Shown here: positions 9,237 to 16,073 of the stretch, piece by piece | Position numbering within the stretch: position 1 is the first letter of the stretch | How the letters are laid out: every line of letters begins with the position of its first letter | From: Polaribacter litorisediminis | GTDB taxonomy: Bacteria > Bacteroidota > Bacteroidia > Flavobacteriales > Flavobacteriaceae | Assembly (NCBI RefSeq): GCF_019968605.1 | Contig: NZ_CP082966.1 | Coordinates: 1,661,001-1,725,000, forward strand | Direction: 5' to 3' | DNA length: 64,000 bases | Translations under genes and position numbers: made by a program | Notes under the pieces: model-generated | The model's database searches: none | The model's input: only the letters and a program-made list of their open reading frames with translations | Told to the model about the DNA's origin: nothing

Positions 9237-10160
9237 TTATTTAATATCAGGATTTAAATAATCTGGTAATGTAGGATTGTTAGGATCACTAAAATCATTT
9301 GTTGGATCACCATCATTATTAGCGTCTTCATCTGCCGTAAAAACGCCATCGCCATCATCATCTACATCAAAATAATTAGGGAAACCATCTAAATCAGTAT
9401 CATCATTAAAAAGATTGCCATCATTATCAACATCTTCTTCAATCGTTGGTACTCCATCATTATCGTGATCTGTATCTGGAACAAAATCTAGCAAATCAAT
9501 GTAAAAAAGCAAATTTGTATCGACTAAAGAACTTGTATAGTTCTGTGGATTAGAAGACGGATATGCCAATCCTGAAGGTATAAAAAGCACTCCTTTTCCT
9601 CCATTTAAGTACGTGATTGGACCATTAAAAATACCACCCGTATCTGGATCTTTTTTAAGTTCACCTCCTTTTAAATTGGTGTATCCATAAGACCAACCTT
9701 TTATTACCGATAATAAGTTAAACCACAGTCCTCTTGTATTGCTATCAAAATTGGTATCACTAAAGGATGTACCAGACATTGTTCTGCCTGCATATTTCAC
9801 AAAAACAGAATCTACTTTTGTTGGATACCCCTTATCAGGATCAGCGCCTGCATCTCCTTCTATAGCCACATAAACATATAATTTGTAATCTATAGCATTT
9901 TCTGTAACCTCCATCACTTTTAGATGTTCTGTATCATCAAAGATCGCAGTTTTACCAGTGACCAATGGCTTAACTGAATCCACCTCGGTATCATAATAAT
10001 GATTCTTTAAAAATTTAACTATCGAATCGTTATCAGAAACCGCTAAAGCTATATGATTAACATCAGCAAAAGGATTCACTATAAAATTATTATCATCGCC
10101 GCAAGCGTACATTAAAATTGCTACAATTGCAACCGCAAATATATTTTTAATTTTTGCCAT
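9237..10160 (-). CDS. FKBP-type prolyl isomerase-like lipoprotein with calcium-repeat tail
   Basis: A 307-residue envelope lipoprotein. The signal peptide ends in ILMYAC, making Cys20 the lipidated residue. Residues ~105-230 fit the FKBP-type peptidyl-prolyl isomerase fold (VKYAGRTMSGTSF, IKGWSYGYTNLKGG, YLNGGKGVLFIPSGLAY, LLFYIDLLDF). The last ~75 residues are a run of DxDxDG repeats (DTDHDNDGVPTIEEDVDNDG and similar), the thrombospondin type 3 calcium-binding pattern. Such FKBP lipoproteins are common in Flavobacteriia; some family members are gliding or T9SS accessory proteins, but a role here is inference. Confidence 0.8.
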   Translation of the reverse strand: MAKIKNIFAVAIVAILMYACGDDNNFIVNPFADVNHIALAVSDNDSIVKFLKNHYYDTEVDSVKPLVTGKTAIFDDTEHLKVMEVTENAIDYKLYVYVAIEGDAGADPDKGYPTKVDSVFVKYAGRTMSGTSFSDTNFDSNTRGLWFNLLSVIKGWSYGYTNLKGGELKKDPDTGGIFNGPITYLNGGKGVLFIPSGLAYPSSNPQNYTSSLVDTNLLFYIDLLDFVPDTDHDNDGVPTIEEDVDNDGNLFNDDTDLDGFPNYFDVDDDGDGVFTADEDANNDGDPTNDFSDPNNPTLPDYLNPDIK

Positions 10161-10199
10161 TTATTCTCAAAATTTTAAGCGTGCAATTTACCATTTTTA

Positions 10200-10207
10200 T
10201 ACCTTTG
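10200..10207 (+). promoter_or_regulatory. Promoter -7 box upstream of the Hsp15-like gene
   Basis: TACCTTTG fits TAnnTTTG and lies 34 bp before the ATG in the 80-bp divergent region. Confidence 0.5.
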
Positions 10208-10240
10208 TAAAAAGACAAATTATACATTTTAACTTTTTTT

Positions 10241-10621
10241 ATGAGAATAGATAAATACTTATGGTGCATTCGTGTTTTTAAAACAAGAAGTATAGCCACT
10301 ACCGCTTGTAAAAAGGGACAAGTAAAAATGGATGGCAAAAATGTTAAGCCCTCTAAAGATATTTTTGGAAATGAATTGATTATCGTTAGAAAAAATCAGA
10401 TTAATTATCAAATAAAAGTTTTAGATTTACCTGAAAGTAGAGTTGGTGCAAAATTAGTAGATATTTATAGAAAAGATACTACCCCAAAAGAGGAGTTTGC
10501 CAAAAATGAACTTTTAAAATACGCTAAAGATTACTATCGTAAAAAAGGAACAGGAAGACCTACTAAAAAAGATCGAAGAGATATAGAAGATTACACAGAA
10601 GATAGCGAAGAAAACGTATGA
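10241..10621 (+). CDS. S4-domain RNA-binding protein, Hsp15 family
   Basis: A 126-residue protein with an N-terminal S4 fold (MRIDKYLWCIRVFKTRS, residues 1-17, then GQVKMDGKNVKPSKDI). The lysine-rich C-terminal extension has the RKKGTGRPTKKDRRD pattern typical of Hsp15/HslR. The family recognises 50S subunits carrying stalled nascent chains. Its stop overlaps the next gene's start by 4 bp. Confidence 0.88.
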   Translation: MRIDKYLWCIRVFKTRSIATTACKKGQVKMDGKNVKPSKDIFGNELIIVRKNQINYQIKVLDLPESRVGAKLVDIYRKDTTPKEEFAKNELLKYAKDYYRKKGTGRPTKKDRRDIEDYTEDSEENV

Positions 10622-11121
10622 TAGCAGAAAACAACATCATCTTAAATACATTGCAAATTAATCAGAAGGTTAAAAGAATTGCTTACCAAATATATGAAAG
10701 TAATAGTAACGAAAAAGAGGTTATTATTGCAGGTATTGTTGGTAACGGATATATTTTTGCCGAAAAAATTGTAAAAGTTTTACAAGAAATTTCTCCCTTA
10801 AAAGTCATCATTTGTGAGGTGCATATTCATAAGAAAAAACCTTTAGAATTAATTACAACTTCTTTGCAAGTTCATGAATATAAAAATAAATCTTTAGTTT
10901 TGGTTGATGATGTTTTAAACTCTGGTACTACCTTAATTTATGGTGTAAAACACTTTTTAAATGTGCCTTTAAAAAGATTTAAAACGGCGATATTAGTGAA
11001 CAGAAATCATAAGAAATATCCTGTTAAAGCAGATTTTAAAGGGGTCTCACTATCAACCTCCATAAAAGAGCATGTACATGTTGATTTTTCAGAAAATGAA
11101 TCGAAAGCGTATTTAGTTTAA
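10618..11121 (+). CDS. Phosphoribosyltransferase family protein
   Basis: Type I phosphoribosyltransferase fold, 167 residues. The PRPP-binding loop is LVLVDDVLNSGTT near residue 98, preceded by AGIVGNGYIFAEKI near 40, which corresponds to the pyrophosphate loop. The general layout resembles PyrR-like and purine PRTases, but the hood region is too divergent to name a base. It is coupled to the Hsp15-like gene by an ATGA overlap and its 3' end overlaps the convergent aroK by 9 bp. Confidence 0.8.
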   Translation: MIAENNIILNTLQINQKVKRIAYQIYESNSNEKEVIIAGIVGNGYIFAEKIVKVLQEISPLKVIICEVHIHKKKPLELITTSLQVHEYKNKSLVLVDDVLNSGTTLIYGVKHFLNVPLKRFKTAILVNRNHKKYPVKADFKGVSLSTSIKEHVHVDFSENESKAYLV

Positions 11122-11628
11122 AAGCTTTTCTAACTCTATAGCAACTTCACTTTTAGTCTTATCGTCTATTTGAATCGTCATTTTTGCCTGTTCGTAAAAA
11201 AAACGTCTTTCAAAGAGGTGTTTCGCAACAAATTCAGGAATTTGATCATTGTCTAAAGAAGCTATTAACGGTCTTTTAGATTTCTTTTTGATCAATCTTT
11301 TTACCAGCGTAGCAATACTTCCGTTTAAATAGATAGAAATGGTATCTTCTTTGTTTATTTCTTCCATATTATTGCCATAACATGGGGTTCCTCCTCCTAA
11401 AGAAAGTATAAAATTTTGGTCTTGAGAAAGTATTTCTTTCAAATATTGATGTTCTTTCAACCTAAAATAAATTTCTCCTTTGTTCTTAAAAATATTAGTA
11501 ATCGACATGTTTTCATGTTCTATAATGTAATCATCTAAGTCTATAAAATTCATTGCCAAACTTTTAGCCATTTTTTTACCAATACTAGATTTACCAGACG
11601 CCATATACCCTAATAAGACAATTTTCAT
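11113..11628 (-). CDS. aroK: Shikimate kinase
   Basis: Phosphorylates shikimate in the chorismate pathway. The P-loop GYMASGKSSIGK is at residues 7-18. The shikimate-contacting FIDLDDYI (Asp33 region), FRLKEH and LSLGGGTPCY are present, and the LID with KKSKRPL is near 115. At 171 residues it is full length. It is convergent with the PRTase gene. Confidence 0.95.
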   Translation of the reverse strand: MKIVLLGYMASGKSSIGKKMAKSLAMNFIDLDDYIIEHENMSITNIFKNKGEIYFRLKEHQYLKEILSQDQNFILSLGGGTPCYGNNMEEINKEDTISIYLNGSIATLVKRLIKKKSKRPLIASLDNDQIPEFVAKHLFERRFFYEQAKMTIQIDDKTKSEVAIELEKLLN

Positions 11629-11698
11629 TATTATTTATTTTAGACAAATATCGTTAAAATTTATTCAATTTTATATTTCTATTTTAAACTATAGGTAG

Positions 11699-11706
11699 TA
11701 TATTTG
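11699..11706 (+). promoter_or_regulatory. Promoter -7 box of tRNA-Lys
   Basis: TATATTTG matches TAnnTTTG and lies 17 bp before the mature 5' end of tRNA-Lys. Confidence 0.6.
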
Positions 11707-11723
11707 CACCTCATTTAATTTAA

Positions 11724-11796
11724 GACCTGGTAGCTCAGTTGGTAGAGCATCTCCCTTTTAAGGAGAGGGTCCTGGGTTCGAGCCCCAGCCCGGTCA
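11724..11796 (+). tRNA. tRNA-Lys (anticodon TTT)
   Basis: A 73-nt cloverleaf without encoded CCA. The anticodon stem TCTCC/GGAGA encloses CTTTTAA (anticodon TTT). The D arm GCTC...GAGC and the T arm CTGGG-TTCGAGC-CCCAG are intact. The acceptor stem GACCTGG/CCCGGTC has one U-C mismatch at pair 5-68. A strong terminator follows at once. Confidence 0.95.
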
Positions 11797-11798
11797 CT

Positions 11799-11826
11799 AA
11801 AAAGTTAAGCGCCTGCTTAACTTTTT
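11799..11826 (+). terminator. Terminator between tRNA-Lys and tRNA-Leu
   Basis: A perfect 12-bp stem (AAAAAGTTAAGC) with a GCCT loop, followed by TTTTTT. It separates the two tRNA genes into different transcripts. Confidence 0.88.
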
Positions 11827-11845
11827 TCTTTACAAGTATAAAAAT

Positions 11846-11929
11846 GCGCACGTGGCGAAATTGGTAGACGCGCAGCCTTGAGGGGGCTGTAAACGCAAGT
11901 TTGTGGAAGTTCGAATCTTCTCGTGCGCA
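11846..11929 (+). tRNA. tRNA-Leu (anticodon GAG)
   Basis: An 84-nt class II tRNA. The acceptor stem GCGCACG/CGTGCGC is perfect, the anticodon arm is CAGCC-TTGAGGG-GGCTG, a long variable arm follows (about 12 nt), and the T loop TTCGAAT is normal. It decodes CTC/CTT. The sequence directly downstream is a decayed integrase gene, so this tRNA is a likely integration target. Confidence 0.95.
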
Positions 11930-11956
11930 CTTAATTAATGTTTTGTTTTTCTGTAG

Positions 11957-12899
11957 TTTAAAGCTAAAAAAATAAAAACATTTACTTTAAAAAAATCCTC
12001 AAAAAAAACTTTCGTACCGCTTTTTACACCCTTTAATAAATTTAATATTTTGTACACAAAGCCTAAAATAGTTATTCTAAAACATTGTTGTCCGATAAAA
12101 GATAAAAAGACCGCTTTCGCTGTTAGAATAAAGAACAAAGACTTAAATGTAACTAACTGAAAAACAATATTATTATGATTTTAAATTTTTCGATACATCA
12201 TAAATTCTAAAGCGGTTTTAAAAGCAAGGTATACTACTTTAAAGGCTCTTCAAAATCAATACTATCAATACTTTAGCTAATTTTAATCGGACAACACTAA
12301 TTCTAAAAACTAAAAATGAAGCAGGAAAACAAGTACCAGATTTAAATAAATATTGGTATGTTAAGTTTTCTTGCAGAAATCCTAAAACTGGAGAGATGAA
12401 GAAATTTCGGTTAAAAAAAGGGATCAATAAATATAAAACGCTTAAAGAAAGAAAATATGCGATTAAACACCTTCGCATAGCTGCGGAACGTGTTTTACAA
12501 GATGGTTACAGTCCTTTTCAGCGAAGAGAAATAGATGTCATAAAGAACAAACTTACACCACTAAAGAAGTTATTGAACTGGCTTTTAAAGAAAAAACATG
12601 GTTTGGAACACGATTTTTAAAATTAAAAAAGGAATTAAAATTTAGCATAGATTATGGCATCTATTCATTTAGACATATTGCCGTAATTCATTTATGTACT
12701 ACCTACAAAAAAAAATCGGTTTAACCGATCTTGAAGCGAAAACAAAATGCTACCAATTACAAGGCATAAATCTTTAGACAGCCTTTCAAAATACCTTCGT
12801 GATATTGGAGCCAGTCTGACTAAAGACTATAGTGATGATTATAGTTTAGATTTTAAAAACCATTCAATTTTTTTAAACAGGCAAATAACAGCACGGTAA
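11957..12899 (+). pseudogene. Decayed tyrosine recombinase (phage/island integrase)
   Basis: Fragments of a Bacteroidota-type integrase follow tRNA-Leu. The N-terminal part (about 12,050-12,620, ignoring the inserted small element) reads KPKIVILKTKNEAGKQVP, NKYWYVKFSCRNPKTGEMKK and NKYKTLKER, the usual amino-terminal region. It then slips frame near 12,540. The catalytic end is recognisable in other frames: DYGIYSFRHIAVIHL (12,648-12,700, the R-H box) and ITRHKSLDSLSKYLRDIG (12,756-12,810, the H box and nucleophile tyrosine). Most of the central domain is missing. No ATG precedes the N-terminal part in frame; a TTG at 12,050 is the only nearby start. At least two frameshifts, an internal deletion and an insertion make it non-functional. 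Confidence 0.82.
12083..12299. mobile_element. MITE-like element, copy 1, inside the integrase
   Basis: A 217-bp non-coding element with 11-bp perfect terminal inverted repeats (TGTTGTCCGAT, 12,086-12,096 and 12,286-12,296), extended by three imperfect bases at each end. It is flanked by a 9-bp direct repeat ATTCTAAAA (12,074-12,082 and 12,300-12,308), a target-site duplication. Removing the element and one repeat joins the two parts of the integrase N-terminus in frame. It holds no transposase, so it must be moved in trans or be an internally deleted insertion sequence. A 227-bp relative lies at 21,534. Confidence 0.88.
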
Positions 12900-13121
12900 T
12901 TGGTTTACAGCTTGTAAGCAGCAAGAAGTAATAGGATTCTACAACGGATCATTCATAAATATCGCACTTGTTTGGCAATAAGTGCGATATTTTTTTAAAC
13001 AAGCAAATAACAGCAAAATTATAGGTTTAAAGGGTGTCAACGACGGCTTGCAATAGATTTACAAAGGATCAGCCACAAATATTGCAATAGTTTTGGAGAA
13101 GGTAGCAATAGTTTTTTGAAA
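12869..13121 (+). repeat. Degenerate ~122-bp repeat units
   Basis: The string AAACARGCAAATAACAGCA occurs at 12,875 and 12,997, and a weaker version at 13,119, at a 122-bp period. Within the units, AAATATYGCA...TTTGG also recurs. This fills most of the gene-free stretch 12,900-13,150. Confidence 0.55.
12957..12996 (+). terminator. Hairpin with T-run inside the repeat region
   Basis: A 13-bp perfect stem (AAATATCGCACTT) with a 10-nt loop, followed by TTTT. It could terminate transcription coming from the integrase remnant. Confidence 0.6.
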
Positions 13122-13150
13122 CAAGGAAAACAACTTTTTAAACCATGTCT

Positions 13151-13315
13151 ATTATTTAAAACTCTTAAATAGCTGTTTTCTGTACTTTTCTGGATATTTA
13201 AACTCAGCGGAAAAATCAAATTGATTTTACTATTTTTACAAAGATTTAAAAAAGAAAAAATAATAACAATTATAACTATATGCGATATAACAGCAATGAG
13301 GATAGATGATTGTTG
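13151..13315 (+). repeat. Imperfect direct repeat upstream of the two-gene module, copy 1
   Basis: This stretch closely resembles 14,725-14,909. Shared blocks include GGAAAAATCAAATTGATTTTA and TGCGATATAACAG(C/T)AATGAGGAT. It ends 28 bp before the ATG at 13,344, so it may hold that gene's promoter. Together with the 122-bp units it accounts for the 444 bp between the integrase remnant and the next gene. Confidence 0.65.
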
Positions 13316-13343
13316 TATGCTATAACCACAGACAAAAATCACT

Positions 13344-13946
13344 ATGAAATTAAAAAATTTGAAATTTGAAAATATTATAGAAGATGCAAAGAGTTTTATT
13401 GTAACAGAAAATGATAGTTATAGTGAAACTTACCCTGAATTTTTAAAGTATTTTGAAAAGATAGAAATGATAGAAAAACATCATTTAATTATTTCAAGTC
13501 ATTTTGCTTATGGTTGGATGCCGACAATTATAAATTTAGACACAACACGAATAGATAAAGTTTTGTTTTTGCTAAATGCTGTAAAATCTGGACATTTATT
13601 AGATAAAGATGAAATTCTTATCATAAAAAACTGCATCAACAATTCATTAGTCGGTACATCAAAATTATTACACTTCATAAAACCTGAAAATTATGCAATT
13701 TGGGATAGTAGAATTTTTAGATACTTAACGGAAAAGAAAAGTGATTATGGAATTGGAAATCCTGAATATTATCTTGAATATATAGACGGATTAAAGATAA
13801 TTTCTGAAAATGTGAACTATGAAACAATTCACTCTTTAATTTCAAGGAATTTTGATTATCCGTTATATCCAACGAGAGTGATTGAAATAATAATGTTTGA
13901 AACTGACAGGAAAAATCAATACGAGTTAAAAAATAATAGAAAATGA
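13344..13946 (+). CDS. Uncharacterised island protein, DNA-glycosylase-like motif
   Basis: I cannot assign this 200-residue soluble protein. It has no signal peptide or membrane segment. Residues ~105-125 read VGTSKLLHFIKPENYAIWDS, a pattern of small residue-Ser/Ala-K-hLhF-hxP-(x)n-IWDSR that I associate with helix-hairpin-helix glycosylase-like and abortive-infection-associated hypothetical proteins; this is recall, not a search. The preceding region is all helical. It overlaps the next gene by 4 bp (ATGA), so the two are co-translated and probably act together. It sits in a defence island between imperfect repeats. Confidence 0.75.
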   Translation: MKLKNLKFENIIEDAKSFIVTENDSYSETYPEFLKYFEKIEMIEKHHLIISSHFAYGWMPTIINLDTTRIDKVLFLLNAVKSGHLLDKDEILIIKNCINNSLVGTSKLLHFIKPENYAIWDSRIFRYLTEKKSDYGIGNPEYYLEYIDGLKIISENVNYETIHSLISRNFDYPLYPTRVIEIIMFETDRKNQYELKNNRK

Positions 13947-14509
13947 GATTTTGGTCTGGATTAGTCTTATCATTATTAGGAGGCTTAGTTGGAATAGGTA
14001 TTTTTCGTGAATGGATAAAATTAAATTTTCCTGGTTTAGATGATTCAATACTCGATATTGTTTCAGTAATAGTGCTTATAATCGTATTAATTATTACCGC
14101 ATTTGCCCATTTAAAACAATCAAAAGATTTAAAGAATATAGAAGTCGAACAAAAAGGACGAATTATTGAACTAAAACAGAAAAAAAACTTACTAAATGAT
14201 TTAAAAAATATTGAAAAAATTAAAGTAATGTTGACAGGAATACAAGGTGACAGAGAGTCCATAAGATTTGCAAATTCAATTAAAAATATTCTTGTTGAGG
14301 CGAAATGGGAAGTTGAAGGAGTATGGGAAGATATAATAATTGGAGGTGTAGGTTTTGGAATAACTATACGTGAAAGTTCTTCTGACTCAAACTCTATTGG
14401 AAAAATCATGAATGAAATAATGAATAAAAATCAAATAAAGAGTAGAATTATATTCAAAGCTGACCTCGAAACAAATTGCATTGAAATTATTGTTGGCTCG
14501 CGTCCTTAA
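13943..14509 (+). CDS. Two-helix membrane protein with soluble C-terminal domain
   Basis: A 188-residue protein. Hydrophobic segments at about 5-22 and 38-60 make a membrane hairpin. A charged coiled coil (65-100) follows, then a ~95-residue soluble domain beginning with MLTGIQGDRESIRFANSIKN and ending in IEIIVGSRP. The pattern of a GDRES-type loop, a helix, an AxWEVxG strand, a GVGFGITI loop and a closing VGxxP recalls a domain found behind membrane helices in many unannotated bacterial proteins; its ligand is unknown. The membrane hairpin plus sensor layout fits an effector, but this is inference. Coupled to the preceding gene. Confidence 0.75.
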   Translation: MRFWSGLVLSLLGGLVGIGIFREWIKLNFPGLDDSILDIVSVIVLIIVLIITAFAHLKQSKDLKNIEVEQKGRIIELKQKKNLLNDLKNIEKIKVMLTGIQGDRESIRFANSIKNILVEAKWEVEGVWEDIIIGGVGFGITIRESSSDSNSIGKIMNEIMNKNQIKSRIIFKADLETNCIEIIVGSRP

Positions 14510-14567
14510 TTCAATAATTTGAAACTAAGTTGAATTAAATAAAACTACAACCAATAACCTTCCAATA

Positions 14568-14630
14568 AGCTAACGCTTTATGCCTTGTTGACTGATCCAT
14601 TGCTAAGAATAAGGGGAAAACCAACATTTG
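14568..14630 (+). repeat. Module-end element, copy 1
   Basis: About 60 bp that align with 19,415-19,480 at roughly three quarters identity (core AACGCTWTATGSCTTRTTG, then ATTRCTAAGRATAA and GGGGWAAAAC). Both copies lie 45-60 bp past the stop of a plus-strand accessory gene. The 12-mer TTGTTGACTGAT within it recurs at 17,482. Confidence 0.5.
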
Positions 14631-14724
14631 AGTGTAACTCGTCAGAATGCGCAATCTTAGATCTTAGACATTCGTTGTACTTTGAGTATTCTATAATTAG
14701 AAAATATTTTTTAAAATGATTGTT

Positions 14725-14909
14725 AGTATTTAAAACTTGTAAATAGCAGTTTTCTATACTTTTCGGGATTTTTAAATTCAACGGAAAAATCAAATTGATT
14801 TTACCATTTTTACAAACATCTATAAATATCTACAAAGATTTTAAATATAAAAAATAATAACGATTATAGTTACATGCGATATAACAGTAATGAGGATATA
14901 TGAATGTTG
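14725..14909 (+). repeat. Imperfect direct repeat, copy 2
   Basis: Partner of 13,151-13,315. Here the repeat is not followed by a plus-strand gene; only a 10-codon frame begins at 14,949 before the convergent RloB-like gene. With the element at 14,568 it accounts for most of the gene-free 14,510-14,966. Confidence 0.62.
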
Positions 14910-14966
14910 CCAGTAATTGAAAAATCATGTAGACAAAGAACAATCAATATGAAACACTTATATAAT

Positions 14967-16070
14967 TTAGGTAAAACTATGTAATTGAGATAAATCTAAA
15001 ATATTATATTCCATGTTATTAACTTTAAAGATAACATAAGAAAAAGCATCTAATTCTGATTTCTCGACTTGTAAAATAACTTCTTCACGATTTGGTACAA
15101 TTACTATTCTATTATTTGATTTTAAAATATTGTAATTAAAGTCAATTAACTCAACACTACCTGACTGTAAAATAAAACTAGCGGTAGATGAGTTATTTAT
15201 AATAAATTGATTATCAATCTTATTATAAGTAATTATCACATCTCTACTCATTTTAATTATGTTTGAATATCGCCAGATATGATCAGCTTTATCAAAATGC
15301 TTTAATTTAAAAACAAGTCTATCAATTGAAACATAAGGATTATTATTAAAAAAACTTTCCTTATCTACTGCCTCTATTCGACTTTTCAATGCATTACTAA
15401 ATGCGACCATAACATTCTTCGAAAAATCTTTATATTCGAAGTTCTTACTCGAGGTATAAGGTAAATACTTCTTTTCTATAATCTTACCAATCACACAACT
15501 TTCTCCGTGGCAATCTAATTCATGAGTCCAAGTTCCACATTTGAAAGTTTTTTTATCAGAATCTCTACATTGAGATTTAATAAATGAAGTCGTGCAATAT
15601 TCAAAATGCATTAAAATCCATTCTTCAAATGATATAGATGAAAAACCAATATTAACAGTTTTTTTACATTCTACTTTATTCTTGGATAATAAATATGCAT
15701 TAGAATGATCTGAATGTCCATCTTTATCATATACTGCCCATAATTCCGAATATTTTTTTTCAAAATATGCTAATTGAGCCTTTCTTATATAACAAGTAGG
15801 TTGAGCTTTATATTTATCTTCTATTATATAATCCAGTGGTTCCTGTATAATAGCCTTTCTAATTGATCTTTTTTTTGCTCCTTTTCTTAATTTGAAATTA
15901 GCAACTTCTTCATCAATTTGCAGCTGTTCTTCTTTAGGAATTGGTAAAATTGTAATAAAAATATTTTTATTATTTTCTAGAGTTTCATTTTTTAAATTAT
16001 GGAAATAGTCAGGTTCAGATCTTTGTCCTTCACATACAATTAAAATTGTTTTTCTAAATTCTTGTGACAT
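14967..16070 (-). CDS. RloB/AbiLii-like protein of a two-gene defence system
   Basis: A 367-residue protein. The N-terminal ~220 residues fit the RloB family, a TOPRIM-like predicted nuclease: LIVCEGQRSEPDYF at 10-23 supplies the conserved Glu, and AVYDKDGHSD near 120 supplies the DxD. A cysteine/histidine-rich insert (CGTWTHELDCHGESC near 180) is unusual. The last ~100 residues form a beta-rich tail that I do not recognise and that exceeds the usual family length. It begins 4 bp after the stop of the ATPase gene. RloA-RloB pairs correspond to AbiLi-AbiLii, an abortive-infection system against phage. Confidence 0.8.
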   Translation of the reverse strand: MSQEFRKTILIVCEGQRSEPDYFHNLKNETLENNKNIFITILPIPKEEQLQIDEEVANFKLRKGAKKRSIRKAIIQEPLDYIIEDKYKAQPTCYIRKAQLAYFEKKYSELWAVYDKDGHSDHSNAYLLSKNKVECKKTVNIGFSSISFEEWILMHFEYCTTSFIKSQCRDSDKKTFKCGTWTHELDCHGESCVIGKIIEKKYLPYTSSKNFEYKDFSKNVMVAFSNALKSRIEAVDKESFFNNNPYVSIDRLVFKLKHFDKADHIWRYSNIIKMSRDVIITYNKIDNQFIINNSSTASFILQSGSVELIDFNYNILKSNNRIVIVPNREEVILQVEKSELDAFSYVIFKVNNMEYNILDLSQLHSFT

Positions 16071-16073
16071 AAA

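Noticed and set aside
13037..13342. 101-residue minus frame, and a similar one at 14,578-14,793
   Set aside because: They resemble each other only because both lie in the imperfect direct repeats; composition is non-coding.
13717..14409. 230-residue minus-strand frame across the two-gene module
   Set aside because: Shadow frame, Ser/Ile/Phe-rich; the plus-strand genes have coupled starts and better composition.
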